A DNA stretch of 54,509 nucleotides from a virus, in IMG/VR virus record IMGVR_UViG_3300020477_000032, positions 1-54,509 of that record. One strand, 5' to 3'. Below, in pieces: positions 17,360-26,307 of the stretch. Every line of letters starts with the position of its first letter. Position 1 is the first letter of the stretch. The notes under the pieces were generated by a model that was given only the letters and a program-made list of their open reading frames with translations, was not told where the DNA came from and ran no database searches. Position numbers and translations under genes: made by a program.

Positions 17360-19684
17360 ATGGCATTTCAAGTAAGTCCAGGCGTAAGTGTTTCGGAAAT
17401 TGATGCTACTAATGTCTTAGCACCGAGTGTTTCATCAAATACTGGGTTTGCATCTGCCTTTGTGTGGGGGCCCGCAGACAAAATAGTTTCGATTACTTCT
17501 GAACAAGACTTAGCAAATATATTTGGAAAACCGACAAATACAGATGTTGAAGGAAATTGGCACGTTGCTTCTAGTACTTTAGCATATGGTGGATCATTAA
17601 ACGTTGTTAGAACATTGGGTACAAACTCATTAAATGCATTAGATGGAGCATCTGTTACGAGTGAAGGTACAGTTGTATCTTTTAATGGTGGTGTAATTCA
17701 AACAGTAGAAATTGCAACAGGTGGTTCTAGTTATGCCGATGCAACTGGTTTGGCAGCTTCTGGTGGAACTGGCACAGGTGCAACAGTTGATATTGATGCA
17801 ACTGGTGGTGTAATTCAAACTATTACTGTAAATAATGGTGGTAGAGGATATAAATCAGGGGATACATTAACTGTTACGCAAGGTGGTGCAAGTGGTGGTA
17901 CTTTTACGGTTGAAACCGTTGACGGTGCAGTTGTTTTAGGAACAACGGAACTCCTTACATCCAATGCATGGAATGGTGGAACCGATCAAACAAACGTAGC
18001 ATCTGGTGCTACTACTGTAAGTCCAGCTGGTGGAACTGGTTTTACTGCCACTCTCACAACCACCAATAGTGGAACTAAAGTCAAAATCGTTTCAATAACT
18101 AATGCTGGTTCAGGATATAGTTCTGGTGATGTAATTACAATCGAAGATCCTGGCTCTACTGAAAATACAGTTTCGTTAGTGATAATGGATACTTCTTCAG
18201 ATGGTGGTCAGAAAATTGCTAATGAAGATGTTTTCGATAGTAATGATAGTGGTTCAACAAATTCCTCTGCTGGAACTGCTAGTTTTGCCGCTCGGTATGC
18301 TGGTGCATTAGGAAATGCAATACAAGTTAGATTGTTCCATCAAACAGGAGCATTAGCAGGGTGGAATGGTTCTTATACTCAAAATGGATCAGCAAAAACA
18401 GTAGATTTTGGTGGTTTGTTTGATAGAAAACCGAATACCTCAGATTATGTTCTAAATAATAATGGTGGTACGGATGTCAATGACGAAGTACATTTAGTCG
18501 TTGTTGATAGAACAGGTGAAATTTCTGGTATTGCAGGTACTGTTTTAGAAAAATATGCTCATGTTTCACTTGCAACAGATGCTAAAGATTCTCAGGGAAA
18601 TAGTAACTACATTAAAGATGTAGTTCGTAGAGATTCAAAATACATCTATGTTACAGGACAATGGGATAATATTCAGAGTGCATGGGAAGGGAAAAATTCA
18701 GCAAACACAACTGCTTTCACTGCTTCAGCTGCACAATCCATCAACCTCTCAGGAGGAGTTAGTGATGATGATTCTGGTGCTGGTGGTGGAAATCATTCTG
18801 CAAAACGTTATTCCGCAACAACTGGTTATGGATTATTTTCAGATAAAGAAGCAATTGACATTGATTTATTGCCAATAGGTGTAGATTCATCTGGTGCATT
18901 AGCAATACAAGTAATCGACAATATTGCTAAAATTCGTAAAGATTGTATCGTTTTTCTTTCACCTGATAGTGCAAGTGTTCTTGGAACTAGTACAACAAAA
19001 GCAGATTCTGTGATAACAGATTCTGAACAATCTGGATTATCCAGTACATCATATGCTGTTATGGATTCTGGATGGAAAAGAACATACAACAGATATACAG
19101 ATAAATATATAGACATACCATTAAATGGTGATGTTGCTGGTCTTTGTGTTAGTGTTGATAATGCATTAGGTGCTTGGTGGAGTCCAGCAGGGTTAAATCG
19201 TGGAGCAATTCGCAATTTAGTAAAATTGCACTTCGATCCAAATAAGACAGACAGAGATAAATTGTATAAAGCAAATGTTAATCCAGTTGCTACTATTTCT
19301 GGTGCTGGTACAATATTATACGGAGATAAAACATTCTTGAAAAAACCTAGTGCTTTTGATAGAATTAATGTACGCAGACTATTTAACCTACTAGAACGAA
19401 CAATTGCGAATTCTGCTAAGTATATGTTATTTGAATTTAATGACGAATTTACTAGAGCATCATTCCGTAATATGGTAGAACCATTCCTTGCTGGTATTAA
19501 AGCAAAACGTGGTATCTTCGATTATAAAGTTGTTTGTGATACTTCCAATAATACAGCAGATGTAGTTGATAGAAATGAATTTGTTGGTGATATTTACATT
19601 AAACCAGCACGTTCCATCAATTATATTCAATTGAACTTTATTGCTGTTAGAACTGGTGTATCGTTCTCAGAGGTTGCAGGATAA
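17360..19684 (+). CDS. gp18: tail sheath protein gp18 with inserted repeat domain
   Basis: The 774-residue contractile sheath subunit. The N-terminus (FQVSPGVSVSEIDATN), ARYAGALGNAIQVRLF (about 311-326), and the C-terminal IRNLVKLHFDPNKTDRDKLY, INVRRLFNLLERTIANSAKY and FIAVRTGVSFSEV segments are diagnostic. It is about 115 residues longer than T4 gp18 (659). Residues about 95-285 contain two Gly-rich units (GTGATVDIDATGG...GRGYKSGDTLTV and GTGFTATLTTTNSG...GSGYSSGDVITI) of the same kind as those in the 715-residue protein at 9965. This insertion probably projects from the sheath surface. A GAACAAGGAGAAAG ribosome binding site precedes the start. Confidence 0.95.
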   Translation: MAFQVSPGVSVSEIDATNVLAPSVSSNTGFASAFVWGPADKIVSITSEQDLANIFGKPTNTDVEGNWHVASSTLAYGGSLNVVRTLGTNSLNALDGASVTSEGTVVSFNGGVIQTVEIATGGSSYADATGLAASGGTGTGATVDIDATGGVIQTITVNNGGRGYKSGDTLTVTQGGASGGTFTVETVDGAVVLGTTELLTSNAWNGGTDQTNVASGATTVSPAGGTGFTATLTTTNSGTKVKIVSITNAGSGYSSGDVITIEDPGSTENTVSLVIMDTSSDGGQKIANEDVFDSNDSGSTNSSAGTASFAARYAGALGNAIQVRLFHQTGALAGWNGSYTQNGSAKTVDFGGLFDRKPNTSDYVLNNNGGTDVNDEVHLVVVDRTGEISGIAGTVLEKYAHVSLATDAKDSQGNSNYIKDVVRRDSKYIYVTGQWDNIQSAWEGKNSANTTAFTASAAQSINLSGGVSDDDSGAGGGNHSAKRYSATTGYGLFSDKEAIDIDLLPIGVDSSGALAIQVIDNIAKIRKDCIVFLSPDSASVLGTSTTKADSVITDSEQSGLSSTSYAVMDSGWKRTYNRYTDKYIDIPLNGDVAGLCVSVDNALGAWWSPAGLNRGAIRNLVKLHFDPNKTDRDKLYKANVNPVATISGAGTILYGDKTFLKKPSAFDRINVRRLFNLLERTIANSAKYMLFEFNDEFTRASFRNMVEPFLAGIKAKRGIFDYKVVCDTSNNTADVVDRNEFVGDIYIKPARSINYIQLNFIAVRTGVSFSEVAG

Positions 19685-19700
19685 AAGGAGAAATAAGTAA

Positions 19701-20339
19701 ATGGATATTTCTGGTTTCAAACAAGCAATGGCAGGGGGTGGGGCAAGACCCACTCTCTACTATGTTCAAATTATGCCCCCATCAGGTCTGAGTGGAAATG
19801 TTGGAACGCAAGGTTCCAATTTTATTCAATTCATGGCACAAACTGCTTCTATACCAGCAGGTACTATCGGAATGATAGAAGTACCTTTTATGGGAAGAAA
19901 AGTTAAGATGGCAGGGGATAGGACGTATGAAGATTGGAATACAACGATTGTCAACGATGAAGGGTTTACGGTCAGAAATTATGTCGAAAAATGGCAAGAA
20001 TTGATTAATGGCCCTATAAGTAATCTAACTTCTGCTAAAGATTATGCAGATTATACATCTGTTGCTCATGTTGTTCACTTATCAAAATCTGGTGAAAAAA
20101 TTGCTGAATATGCCATGCAAGATTGCTGGCCCAGCACAGTTGCCGCTATTGAATTGGGATGGGAAACTAACGATTCATTAGAAACTTTTGATATAACTTG
20201 GACATTTAATCAATGGGTTAATCTAGGTTCTGAAAATAGTTCTACTGATTTGGGAGATGAGGTTATAACACCTATTATAAATAAAATGAGAGATGGATTA
20301 TCACAAAGAATTACTAGTTTAACAGACAAATTAGTATAA
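19701..20339 (+). CDS. gp19: tail tube protein gp19
   Basis: The 212-residue inner tube subunit. The features ARPTLYYVQIMPP, AQTASIPAGTIGMIEVPFMG, GDRTYEDWNTTIVNDEGFTV and KWQELINGPISN follow the T4 gp19 pattern (163 residues), with a longer C-terminal tail. It sits 16 bases after gp18 behind AAAAGGAG and is closed by a hairpin terminator. Sheath and tube therefore share one late transcript. Confidence 0.94.
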   Translation: MDISGFKQAMAGGGARPTLYYVQIMPPSGLSGNVGTQGSNFIQFMAQTASIPAGTIGMIEVPFMGRKVKMAGDRTYEDWNTTIVNDEGFTVRNYVEKWQELINGPISNLTSAKDYADYTSVAHVVHLSKSGEKIAEYAMQDCWPSTVAAIELGWETNDSLETFDITWTFNQWVNLGSENSSTDLGDEVITPIINKMRDGLSQRITSLTDKLV

Positions 20340-20352
20340 TAAAAAAACAATC

Positions 20353-20380
20353 GGGGGGAGTTACAAATATCCCCCCATTT
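20353..20380 (+). terminator. terminator-like hairpin after gp19
   Basis: A 7-bp stem GGGGGGA / TCCCCCC with a 10-base loop lies 13 bases after the gp19 stop. It is followed by ATTTCTC, so the U tract is weak. It separates sheath/tube from portal, where no late box is visible, so read-through must supply gp20 or an unrecognised promoter exists. Confidence 0.65.
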
Positions 20381-20395
20381 CTCTAGGTATCAAAG

Positions 20396-22048
20396 ATGGC
20401 AAAATTTTTAGGATTTGAAATAACGAGAGCAAAGAAAAAGAATTTAGAAACGTTTGCTCCACCAGAAAACGATGACGGTGCGTTGCCTATTGCGTCAGGT
20501 GGTGCATTTGGTCAATACGTTGATATGGCAGGGTCTATCAAAAATGAGATAGAACTGATTAATCGTTATCGTGATATGGCACTTCACCCAGAATGCGATG
20601 CAGCTATAGATGATATAGTAAATGAAGCAGTCATAATGCCAGAAGATGAAGAAAGTGTTGTCAAATTAGATTTAAATCAATTGGGTGCGCCCGATACTGT
20701 CAAGAAAAAAATACATCAATCCTTTGATGAAATAGTTGACAAACTAAAGTTTGACACCCAAGCATATGAAATTTTTAGACGATGGTATGTTGATGGTAGA
20801 CTCTATTATCACATAATTATTGATGAAAAAAATAAAAAACAAGGAATTCAAGAACTTAGGTACGTTGATCCAAGAAAGATCAGAAAGGTCAGAGAAAATA
20901 AAAAAGTAAAGACCGATAAAGGTGATATGGTCAAGAAGACCGAAGAATATTTTGTATACAATGAAAAAGCAATAAAACCAGATGCACAAATATCAGAAGC
21001 AGTTAGGATATTGCCTGATGCAATTGCCCATGTAACATCTGGTTTGTTTGACCACGCAAAGAATGTGGTCGTAAGTCATTTGCATAAAGCAATAAAACCG
21101 TTAAATCAATTGAGGATGATGGAAGATGCGTTAGTAATCTACCGTATCAGTCGGGCTCCAGAAAGACGACTATTCTACATTGATGTAGGAAACTTACCCA
21201 AAGCAAAAGCAGAACAATATTTGCAAGACACAATGAATCGGTATCGTAATAAACTGGTTTATAATGCTGATACGGGTGAGATTAGAGATGACAGGAAGCA
21301 TATGTCAATGTTAGAGGATTTCTGGTTGCCTAGACGAGAAGGTGGACGAGGTACAGAAATTTCAACATTGCCCGGCGGTCAGAATTTAGGAGAAATGGAA
21401 GATGTTATTTACTTCCTCCAGAAATTCTACAAGTCGTTGAATGTACCATCGTCCAGAATTGATGACCAGAATAGTTCTGGTTTCTCTTTAGGTAGAGAAT
21501 CGGAAATAACAAGAGATGAATTGAAATTTTCAAAGTTTGTTCAGAGGTTGAGAACAGAATTCACTGATTTCTTCAATCAACTGCTCAAGGCACAATTAGT
21601 ACTACAGGGCATAATCAAACCTCAAGATTGGGATAAGATTAAGCACGAAATTCAGTACGTCTATGCAGAAGATAACTTTTATAGAGAACAGAAGAACAGT
21701 GAAATTTTAAACATGCGATTGGAAGCACTCAGCACAATATCCGAGTATGCTGGACGTTACTTCTCAATGGCATGGATAAAAAAGAATATTATGCAAATGA
21801 CGGATAAGGAAATAGTCGAAATGCAAAAACAGATTGATGCAGAGGTTGATGGTGGGAAAATTGTTAAAGATGCTACAATCGAGTGGGGTGGTGTAGGGCC
21901 ACAGGGGCCTCCAGAACCCGAAGTTCCAGAAAAACCACCCGAACAAGCACCTGACAATCAACCATCACCAACCGATGCACCAACTGAAGAGGAAGTACAA
22001 TTTTTAAAAGAATTAGACACAATTCATAGTCAAATAGAGGATGTATAA
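20396..22048 (+). CDS. gp20: portal protein gp20
   Basis: The 550-residue dodecameric portal, the DNA gate and head assembly initiator. Diagnostic stretches are YRDMALHPECDAAIDDIVNE (about 59-78), FRRWYVDGRLYYH, LRYVDPRKIRKVR, ISRAPERRLFYIDVGNLPK, LEDFWLPRREGGRGTEI, LPGGQNLG and IDDQNSSGFSLGRESEITRD. The C-terminal about 50 residues are Pro/Glu rich (PPEPEVPEKPPEQAPDNQPS) and probably disordered. It is close to T4 gp20 in length (524). The start follows CTAGG at a short distance and no better ATG is present. Confidence 0.96.
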   Translation: MAKFLGFEITRAKKKNLETFAPPENDDGALPIASGGAFGQYVDMAGSIKNEIELINRYRDMALHPECDAAIDDIVNEAVIMPEDEESVVKLDLNQLGAPDTVKKKIHQSFDEIVDKLKFDTQAYEIFRRWYVDGRLYYHIIIDEKNKKQGIQELRYVDPRKIRKVRENKKVKTDKGDMVKKTEEYFVYNEKAIKPDAQISEAVRILPDAIAHVTSGLFDHAKNVVVSHLHKAIKPLNQLRMMEDALVIYRISRAPERRLFYIDVGNLPKAKAEQYLQDTMNRYRNKLVYNADTGEIRDDRKHMSMLEDFWLPRREGGRGTEISTLPGGQNLGEMEDVIYFLQKFYKSLNVPSSRIDDQNSSGFSLGRESEITRDELKFSKFVQRLRTEFTDFFNQLLKAQLVLQGIIKPQDWDKIKHEIQYVYAEDNFYREQKNSEILNMRLEALSTISEYAGRYFSMAWIKKNIMQMTDKEIVEMQKQIDAEVDGGKIVKDATIEWGGVGPQGPPEPEVPEKPPEQAPDNQPSPTDAPTEEEVQFLKELDTIHSQIEDV

Positions 22049-22059
22049 GGAGTTTTTAG

Positions 22060-22242
22060 ATGGCAACAACCGATTTAGTAAATGCGATTTTGAATGATGA
22101 TAATGTAGAAGCAATGAATCAGTTCAATATAGTTCTTGCTGATAAAATAAATGATGCTTTAGATGTTAAAAAAGAACTTGTTGCCACTGATTGGTTGAAT
22201 AGCATCGACAATGAAGAAGAAGTCGAAACAGAGGTAAAGTAA
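22060..22242 (+). CDS. gp67: prohead core protein, gp67-like
   Basis: A 60-residue protein between portal and protease, the position of gene 67 in T4-like phages. The sequence DLVNAILNDDNVEAMNQFN, then ADKINDALDVKKELVA, matches the short core proteins annotated there in marine relatives. It is acidic and helical. It is expected to be part of the scaffold core degraded by gp21 during head maturation. An AAGGAG ribosome binding site precedes it. The assignment rests on position and this pattern. Confidence 0.75.
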   Translation: MATTDLVNAILNDDNVEAMNQFNIVLADKINDALDVKKELVATDWLNSIDNEEEVETEVK

Positions 22243-22243
22243 T

Positions 22244-22621
22244 ATGGCACAAAAAGTTTTATTCGATCAATCGACAATAAAAGGAAAGGCATCGTATTTA
22301 ATCAATCTTGCTAGTGGTGGTTCCGAAACGTTAGATATTTCTGCGTTGGATGATTCTAGTGGTGCAACAGCAAGAGTTAATATAGTTGATGTAAAATGGA
22401 CATCTGCCGCTGGTGTAACTATTGCTTGGGATGCTGGAACAGATGAAACAGCAATGCAATTATCAGGAAATGGTGTCTGGAAAGAAGCACAACTTCCATA
22501 TAGTACTGCTAGTGGTGCAACTGGTGATATTATAGTAACTGCTGGTAGTGGTGTTGCAACTGTTGTCATTACCGTTAGAAAAGTTGCTGGTTTCACTGGT
22601 AGAACAGACTATTCTGGATAA
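22244..22621 (+). CDS. small beta-rich protein between core and protease genes
   Basis: A 125-residue protein starting one base after the preceding stop. It is predicted to be mostly beta strand (ARVNIVDVKWTS, GVTIAWDAGTDE, TGDIIVTAGSGVATVVITVR), with Ser/Gly/Ala-rich loops like a small capsid decoration or head protein. I know of no T4 gene in this exact place, so it appears to be an insertion between gp67 and gp21. Its function is unknown; a head-surface role is inference from context. Confidence 0.68.
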   Translation: MAQKVLFDQSTIKGKASYLINLASGGSETLDISALDDSSGATARVNIVDVKWTSAAGVTIAWDAGTDETAMQLSGNGVWKEAQLPYSTASGATGDIIVTAGSGVATVVITVRKVAGFTGRTDYSG

Positions 22622-22631
22622 AGGGGTAAAA

Positions 22632-23285
22632 ATGAAACTTATAACGGAAGTTAATGAAGAATTGGAAGTTATTGAGATTGAAGAAGGTACAGACGGCAAA
22701 AAAGGTCTGTATTTAGAAGGTGTTTTCCTTCAATCCGAAACTGTCAATCGTAACAAAAGGTCTTATCCAAGATCAATCTTGGAGAGGGAAGTAAAACGAT
22801 ATAAGAAAGATTATATCAAAGAAAATCGTGCTTTTGGTGAACTTGGACATCCAGAAGGCCCGACTATCAACTTAGAACGTGTGTCTCACATGATAACTGA
22901 ATTGCGAAGATCTGGCAACGATTGGGTCGGCAAAGCAAAGGTTATGCGTGATACACCATACGGAAAAATAGTTGAAAGTTTGCTCAAAGAAGGTGCTAGA
23001 CTTGGTGTATCTTCTAGGGGTATGGGTTCATTAGATGAACAGTCAAATGGTACGAAGATAGTAAAAGATGATTTTCATCTGGCAACTGCCGCTGACATTG
23101 TTGCTGATCCGTCTGCACCTAATGCATTTGTTAATGGTATTATGGAAGGAAAAGAATGGGTCTGGAATAACGGTATTATTCAAGAATCTGATGTTGCTGA
23201 AATGAAACAGAAGGTAGATGTACCAAAACAAGAACGTGAACAAATCGCATTACAAGAATTTGAAAGGTTTTTGTCAAAATTATAG
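22632..23285 (+). CDS. gp21: prohead core protease gp21
   Basis: The 217-residue protease cleaves scaffold, capsid and targeted internal proteins after the motif (L/I)xE. The frame is open further upstream, but the ATG at 22632 follows AAAGGGG and gives the family N-terminus (MKLITE); the upstream extension overlaps the previous gene. The herpesvirus-type serine protease fold is indicated by GLYLEGVFLQSETVNRNKR, the catalytic His in GELGHPEGP (H73) and Ser in RLGVSSRGMG (S127/S128), as in T4 gp21. Its own substrates are probably gp22, gp23 and the five proteins with N-terminal targeting sequences encoded from 48442 on. Confidence 0.94.
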   Translation: MKLITEVNEELEVIEIEEGTDGKKGLYLEGVFLQSETVNRNKRSYPRSILEREVKRYKKDYIKENRAFGELGHPEGPTINLERVSHMITELRRSGNDWVGKAKVMRDTPYGKIVESLLKEGARLGVSSRGMGSLDEQSNGTKIVKDDFHLATAADIVADPSAPNAFVNGIMEGKEWVWNNGIIQESDVAEMKQKVDVPKQEREQIALQEFERFLSKL

Positions 23286-23289
23286 TTAT

Positions 23290-23302
23290 TATAAATAACA
23301 AT
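23290..23302 (+). promoter_or_regulatory. late promoter for scaffold gene
   Basis: TATAAATAACAAT lies 4 bases after the gp21 stop and 41 bases before the gp22 ATG. It is identical to the cores at 220 and 17283. Confidence 0.88.
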
Positions 23303-23342
23303 ACAAATAAATCTATACATAGATTAGCAAGGAGAAAGTAAC

Positions 23343-24764
23343 ATGGAAGCATTGGAAAAAGATTTTCAAGACTTAGTTGCTTCTGAAGAACAGGAAATTT
23401 TGGATGCGGTAGAACCAATCCAAGAAGAACCAGTTGCTGAAGAAGATACTGAAGAAATTCTTGAAGAAGAAGAAGAAATAACTGCTGAAGAACTCGAAGC
23501 ATTTAAAGAGTTAATTGCTGAACTCAAAAAGGAAAATCCTGACATCGACTTCGATAATGTTGATATAGTAATATCCGAAGATGGTGAGGTTGAAGTGTAT
23601 GAAGAAAAATTTGCAAAAGGTTCAACACCACAATCAAGACGAAATGCTAGATTACGGTATAAGGCAAATAAGGTCAAAATTAAACTACAACGAAAGCAAA
23701 GGGCAAACAAACCCATTGACAAAGAAAAGTCAAAAAGAATGAAAAAGGCCTTTGCATTATTAAAACATTTTGACCCATCTGATGTTGCTTCTGATGATGC
23801 CGTTGCAATCGGTGAAGAACAGCAAGACGTTCAAGAATATACTGCTGGTGTTCAAAAACGACCAGTTAATGTCCTAGTATGGAGAACTATTGGTGGTGAA
23901 CTAAAGAAAGTAAAACGTTGGACAAGCAAAGGTAAAAAAGGTATCAACAAAGGGCCGAAATCTGCCGCTCATAAAACTGCTATTTCCAAAGCAATGTTAA
24001 GAGCATGGAAACCCGGCGGAGCTGCTCGAAAAGCTGCTGGTAAAGCAGAAGAATCAGTTGATTACATTGATGCTTTAGGAAACGGTGAAACGTTATCCGA
24101 AACCTTTAAAGATAAAGCAAAAGTTATCTTTGAATCCGCAGTAAACACCGAAGTCGAATCAGTTTTGAATACTTTGGAAGAAGAAGTACATGCTATCTTT
24201 GACGAAGAATATCAAACTGCTGTCAACGAAATGACCACTAAAGTCGATTCTTATATGGCATATGTCGTAGAAGGATGGATGGAAGAAAATAAAATGACAA
24301 TCGAATCTGGCATTCGTGCTGATATTGCCGAAGATTTCATGTCAGGTCTGAAAAAACTGTTTACAGAAAATTACATCACCGTTCCAGAAGAAAAGGTTGA
24401 TGTGGTAGAAGAATTGGCAACTAAGGTCAAGGTGCTTGAAGAAAAATTGAACCAAGAAGTTACTGCCAATATCGAGTATAAGAAAGAATTGTCAGAACAC
24501 AAGCAATCTGACATACTAACTTCTTTGACATCCGATTTAACTTTCAATGACCAAGAAAAATTGAGAGAAGTCGCAAAGGGTGTTATTTTTGAAAACGAAT
24601 CGGATTATACTGAAAAAATCCAAACGTTAAAAGAAAGTTATTTTCCTAAAGAAGAAAAAGAGCAAGAAAGTGCTTTACTTACGGAAGATACTGAACCAAC
24701 GTTTGAACAGTCATCAGGTTCAATGGATGTTTACACGCAAGCAATTGCCAGATCAATCAAATAA
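23343..24764 (+). CDS. gp22: prohead core scaffold gp22, with N-terminal extension
   Basis: A 473-residue scaffold, much longer than T4 gp22 (269). Residues about 255-473 are the helical acidic gp22-like part (SAVNTEVESVLNTLEEEVHA, EGWMEENKMTIESGIRADIA, then a coiled coil VEELATKVKVLEEKLNQEV). The first about 90 residues are extremely acidic. Residues about 98-215 form a strongly basic block (SRRNARLRYKANKVKIKLQR, KKVKRWTSKGKKGINKG) unlike the rest. This may be a fusion of a separate core protein to gp22. LLTE followed by DTEP near the C-terminus fits a gp21 cleavage site. It lies between two late promoters and just before the capsid gene. Confidence 0.85.
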   Translation: MEALEKDFQDLVASEEQEILDAVEPIQEEPVAEEDTEEILEEEEEITAEELEAFKELIAELKKENPDIDFDNVDIVISEDGEVEVYEEKFAKGSTPQSRRNARLRYKANKVKIKLQRKQRANKPIDKEKSKRMKKAFALLKHFDPSDVASDDAVAIGEEQQDVQEYTAGVQKRPVNVLVWRTIGGELKKVKRWTSKGKKGINKGPKSAAHKTAISKAMLRAWKPGGAARKAAGKAEESVDYIDALGNGETLSETFKDKAKVIFESAVNTEVESVLNTLEEEVHAIFDEEYQTAVNEMTTKVDSYMAYVVEGWMEENKMTIESGIRADIAEDFMSGLKKLFTENYITVPEEKVDVVEELATKVKVLEEKLNQEVTANIEYKKELSEHKQSDILTSLTSDLTFNDQEKLREVAKGVIFENESDYTEKIQTLKESYFPKEEKEQESALLTEDTEPTFEQSSGSMDVYTQAIARSIK

Positions 24765-24771
24765 CAAGTTT

Positions 24772-24779
24772 TATAAATA
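24772..24779 (+). promoter_or_regulatory. late promoter for major capsid gene
   Basis: TATAAATA followed by GGAATAG lies 7 bases after the gp22 stop and 34 bases before the gp23 ATG. It keeps the T4 core but not the ACAAT extension. Confidence 0.82.
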
Positions 24780-24813
24780 GGAATAGAACATTCCGAACAC
24801 AAGGAGAAAAGAA

Positions 24814-26211
24814 ATGCAAGGGATTTCACAACATTTAATCGAAAAATGGAAACCTGTTTTGGATCACGAAGCACTCCCTGCTATCAGTGATTCTTACAGA
24901 CGATCCGTAACTGCCATGCTTCTTGAAAATCAAGAAAAGGCAATATCCGAACAAAAATTGGCAGAAAATTCAATCGGTTTACTGACTGAAGCTGCTCCAA
25001 CAAACTCTGCTGGAACTGGTGGTTTTGCTACTGCTGGTGGAAGTGGTGTTGCTGGTTACGATCCAATTCTAATTAGTTTGGTTCGTAGAGCTGCTCCTCA
25101 AATGATTGCTTATGACATTTGTGGTGTTCAACCAATGTCTGGCCCATCTGGTTTGATTTTCTATATGAAATCATCCTATGTTGGAGATCAAGCAACTGAT
25201 GGAACTATGGCAAAAATCTCTGACCCAGAAGCACTCTTTGGTGAATCACAGACTGCTTTCTCGGCATCCGAAGAACAGGATGAAGTTGCTGGTATTGATA
25301 CTGCCGCTACTAACGCTGCTTCGACAGACCCCTTTGCCGCTGATTACTATGGTGCTAGTCAAGACACCGTAACTGGTATGAATACGTCAAAGGCAGAAGC
25401 ATTAGGTGGTGCAACTGTTAATAATTTCCGTGAGATGGGATTCACCATCGACAAGGAAACTGTAACTGCCGTAACCAGAGCATTAAAAGCAGAATATAGT
25501 ACCGAATTAGCACAAGACTTGAAAGCAGTTCATGGTCTTGATGCTGAAACCGAACTGTCAAATATCCTCTCAACTGAGATCTTATCCGAAATCAACCGAG
25601 AAGTTATCCGTACAGTTATTGGTTCTGCTAAATATGGAGCTCAAACTGGAACCACAACTGAAGGTACTTTTGACTTAGATACCGACAGTAATGGTCGTTG
25701 GTCAGTCGAAAAGTTCAAAGGTCTACATTTTAGTTTAGACCGAGATGCTAATGCTATTGCCGTTGATACCAGACGTGGACGTGGAAATATCATCATCTGT
25801 AGTGCTGATGTTGCTTCTGCTCTGTCAATGACAGGTACGTTGGATACTGGTGGTGGTGGTGGACAAGGTGGATTATCTGCTGATGGTGTTACTGGTAATA
25901 CCTTTGTAGGTACTCTGAATGGCAAATACAAAGTATATGTCGATCCTTATTTCAATGCCGCTCATGAATTCTACACAGTTGGATATAAAGGTTCTTCACC
26001 ATTTGATGCTGGAATCTTCTATTGTCCATATGTACCATTACAAATGGTCAAAGCAACTGGTGAGCAAACATTCCAACCAAAAATCGGATTTAAAACCCGA
26101 TATGGTTTGACTGCTAATCCGTTTACTACGTTGACTGAACCATCTTCAGTAGCAAATGCCACTAATGGTAATGCTTATTATCGTAAAGTTAAAGTTTCAA
26201 ACCTAATGTAA
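24814..26211 (+). CDS. gp23: major capsid protein gp23
   Basis: The 465-residue HK97-fold capsid precursor. Conserved stretches are LISLVRRAAPQMIAYDICGV (about 89-108), QPMSGPSGLIFYMKS, EMGFTIDKETVTAVTRALKA, ELSNILSTEILSEINREVIR and the C-terminal PLQMVKATGEQTFQPKIGFK, then TRYGLTANPF. The predicted gp21 cleavage is after L57-T58-E59 in IGLLTEAAPT, close to the T4 cleavage at residue 65. It has AAGGAG before the start and a strong terminator after the stop. No separate vertex protein (gp24) gene is present in this window. Confidence 0.97.
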   Translation: MQGISQHLIEKWKPVLDHEALPAISDSYRRSVTAMLLENQEKAISEQKLAENSIGLLTEAAPTNSAGTGGFATAGGSGVAGYDPILISLVRRAAPQMIAYDICGVQPMSGPSGLIFYMKSSYVGDQATDGTMAKISDPEALFGESQTAFSASEEQDEVAGIDTAATNAASTDPFAADYYGASQDTVTGMNTSKAEALGGATVNNFREMGFTIDKETVTAVTRALKAEYSTELAQDLKAVHGLDAETELSNILSTEILSEINREVIRTVIGSAKYGAQTGTTTEGTFDLDTDSNGRWSVEKFKGLHFSLDRDANAIAVDTRRGRGNIIICSADVASALSMTGTLDTGGGGGQGGLSADGVTGNTFVGTLNGKYKVYVDPYFNAAHEFYTVGYKGSSPFDAGIFYCPYVPLQMVKATGEQTFQPKIGFKTRYGLTANPFTTLTEPSSVANATNGNAYYRKVKVSNLM

Positions 26212-26235
26212 GATTAGTTCTACCTTAGGGCTAAC

Positions 26236-26275
26236 AAAGGGGAGTTCCATCGACCTACTGGACTCCCCTTTTTTT
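26236..26275 (+). terminator. strong rho-independent terminator after gp23
   Basis: AAAGGGGAGT pairs with ACTCCCCTTT (10 bp plus wobble and C-G extension) around a 16-base interior and runs into seven T residues. It is the clearest terminator of the head operon and ends the abundant capsid transcript. Confidence 0.92.
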
Positions 26276-26285
26276 GTTGCCTAAA

Positions 26286-26293
26286 TATAAATG
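26286..26293 (+). promoter_or_regulatory. probable late promoter for gp3
   Basis: TATAAATG, one change from the late core, lies 10 bases after the terminator T tract and 15 bases before the gp3 ATG. The short leader still leaves a GAGGGG ribosome binding site downstream of the box. Confidence 0.6.
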
Positions 26294-26307
26294 ATTAGAG
26301 GGGTATT

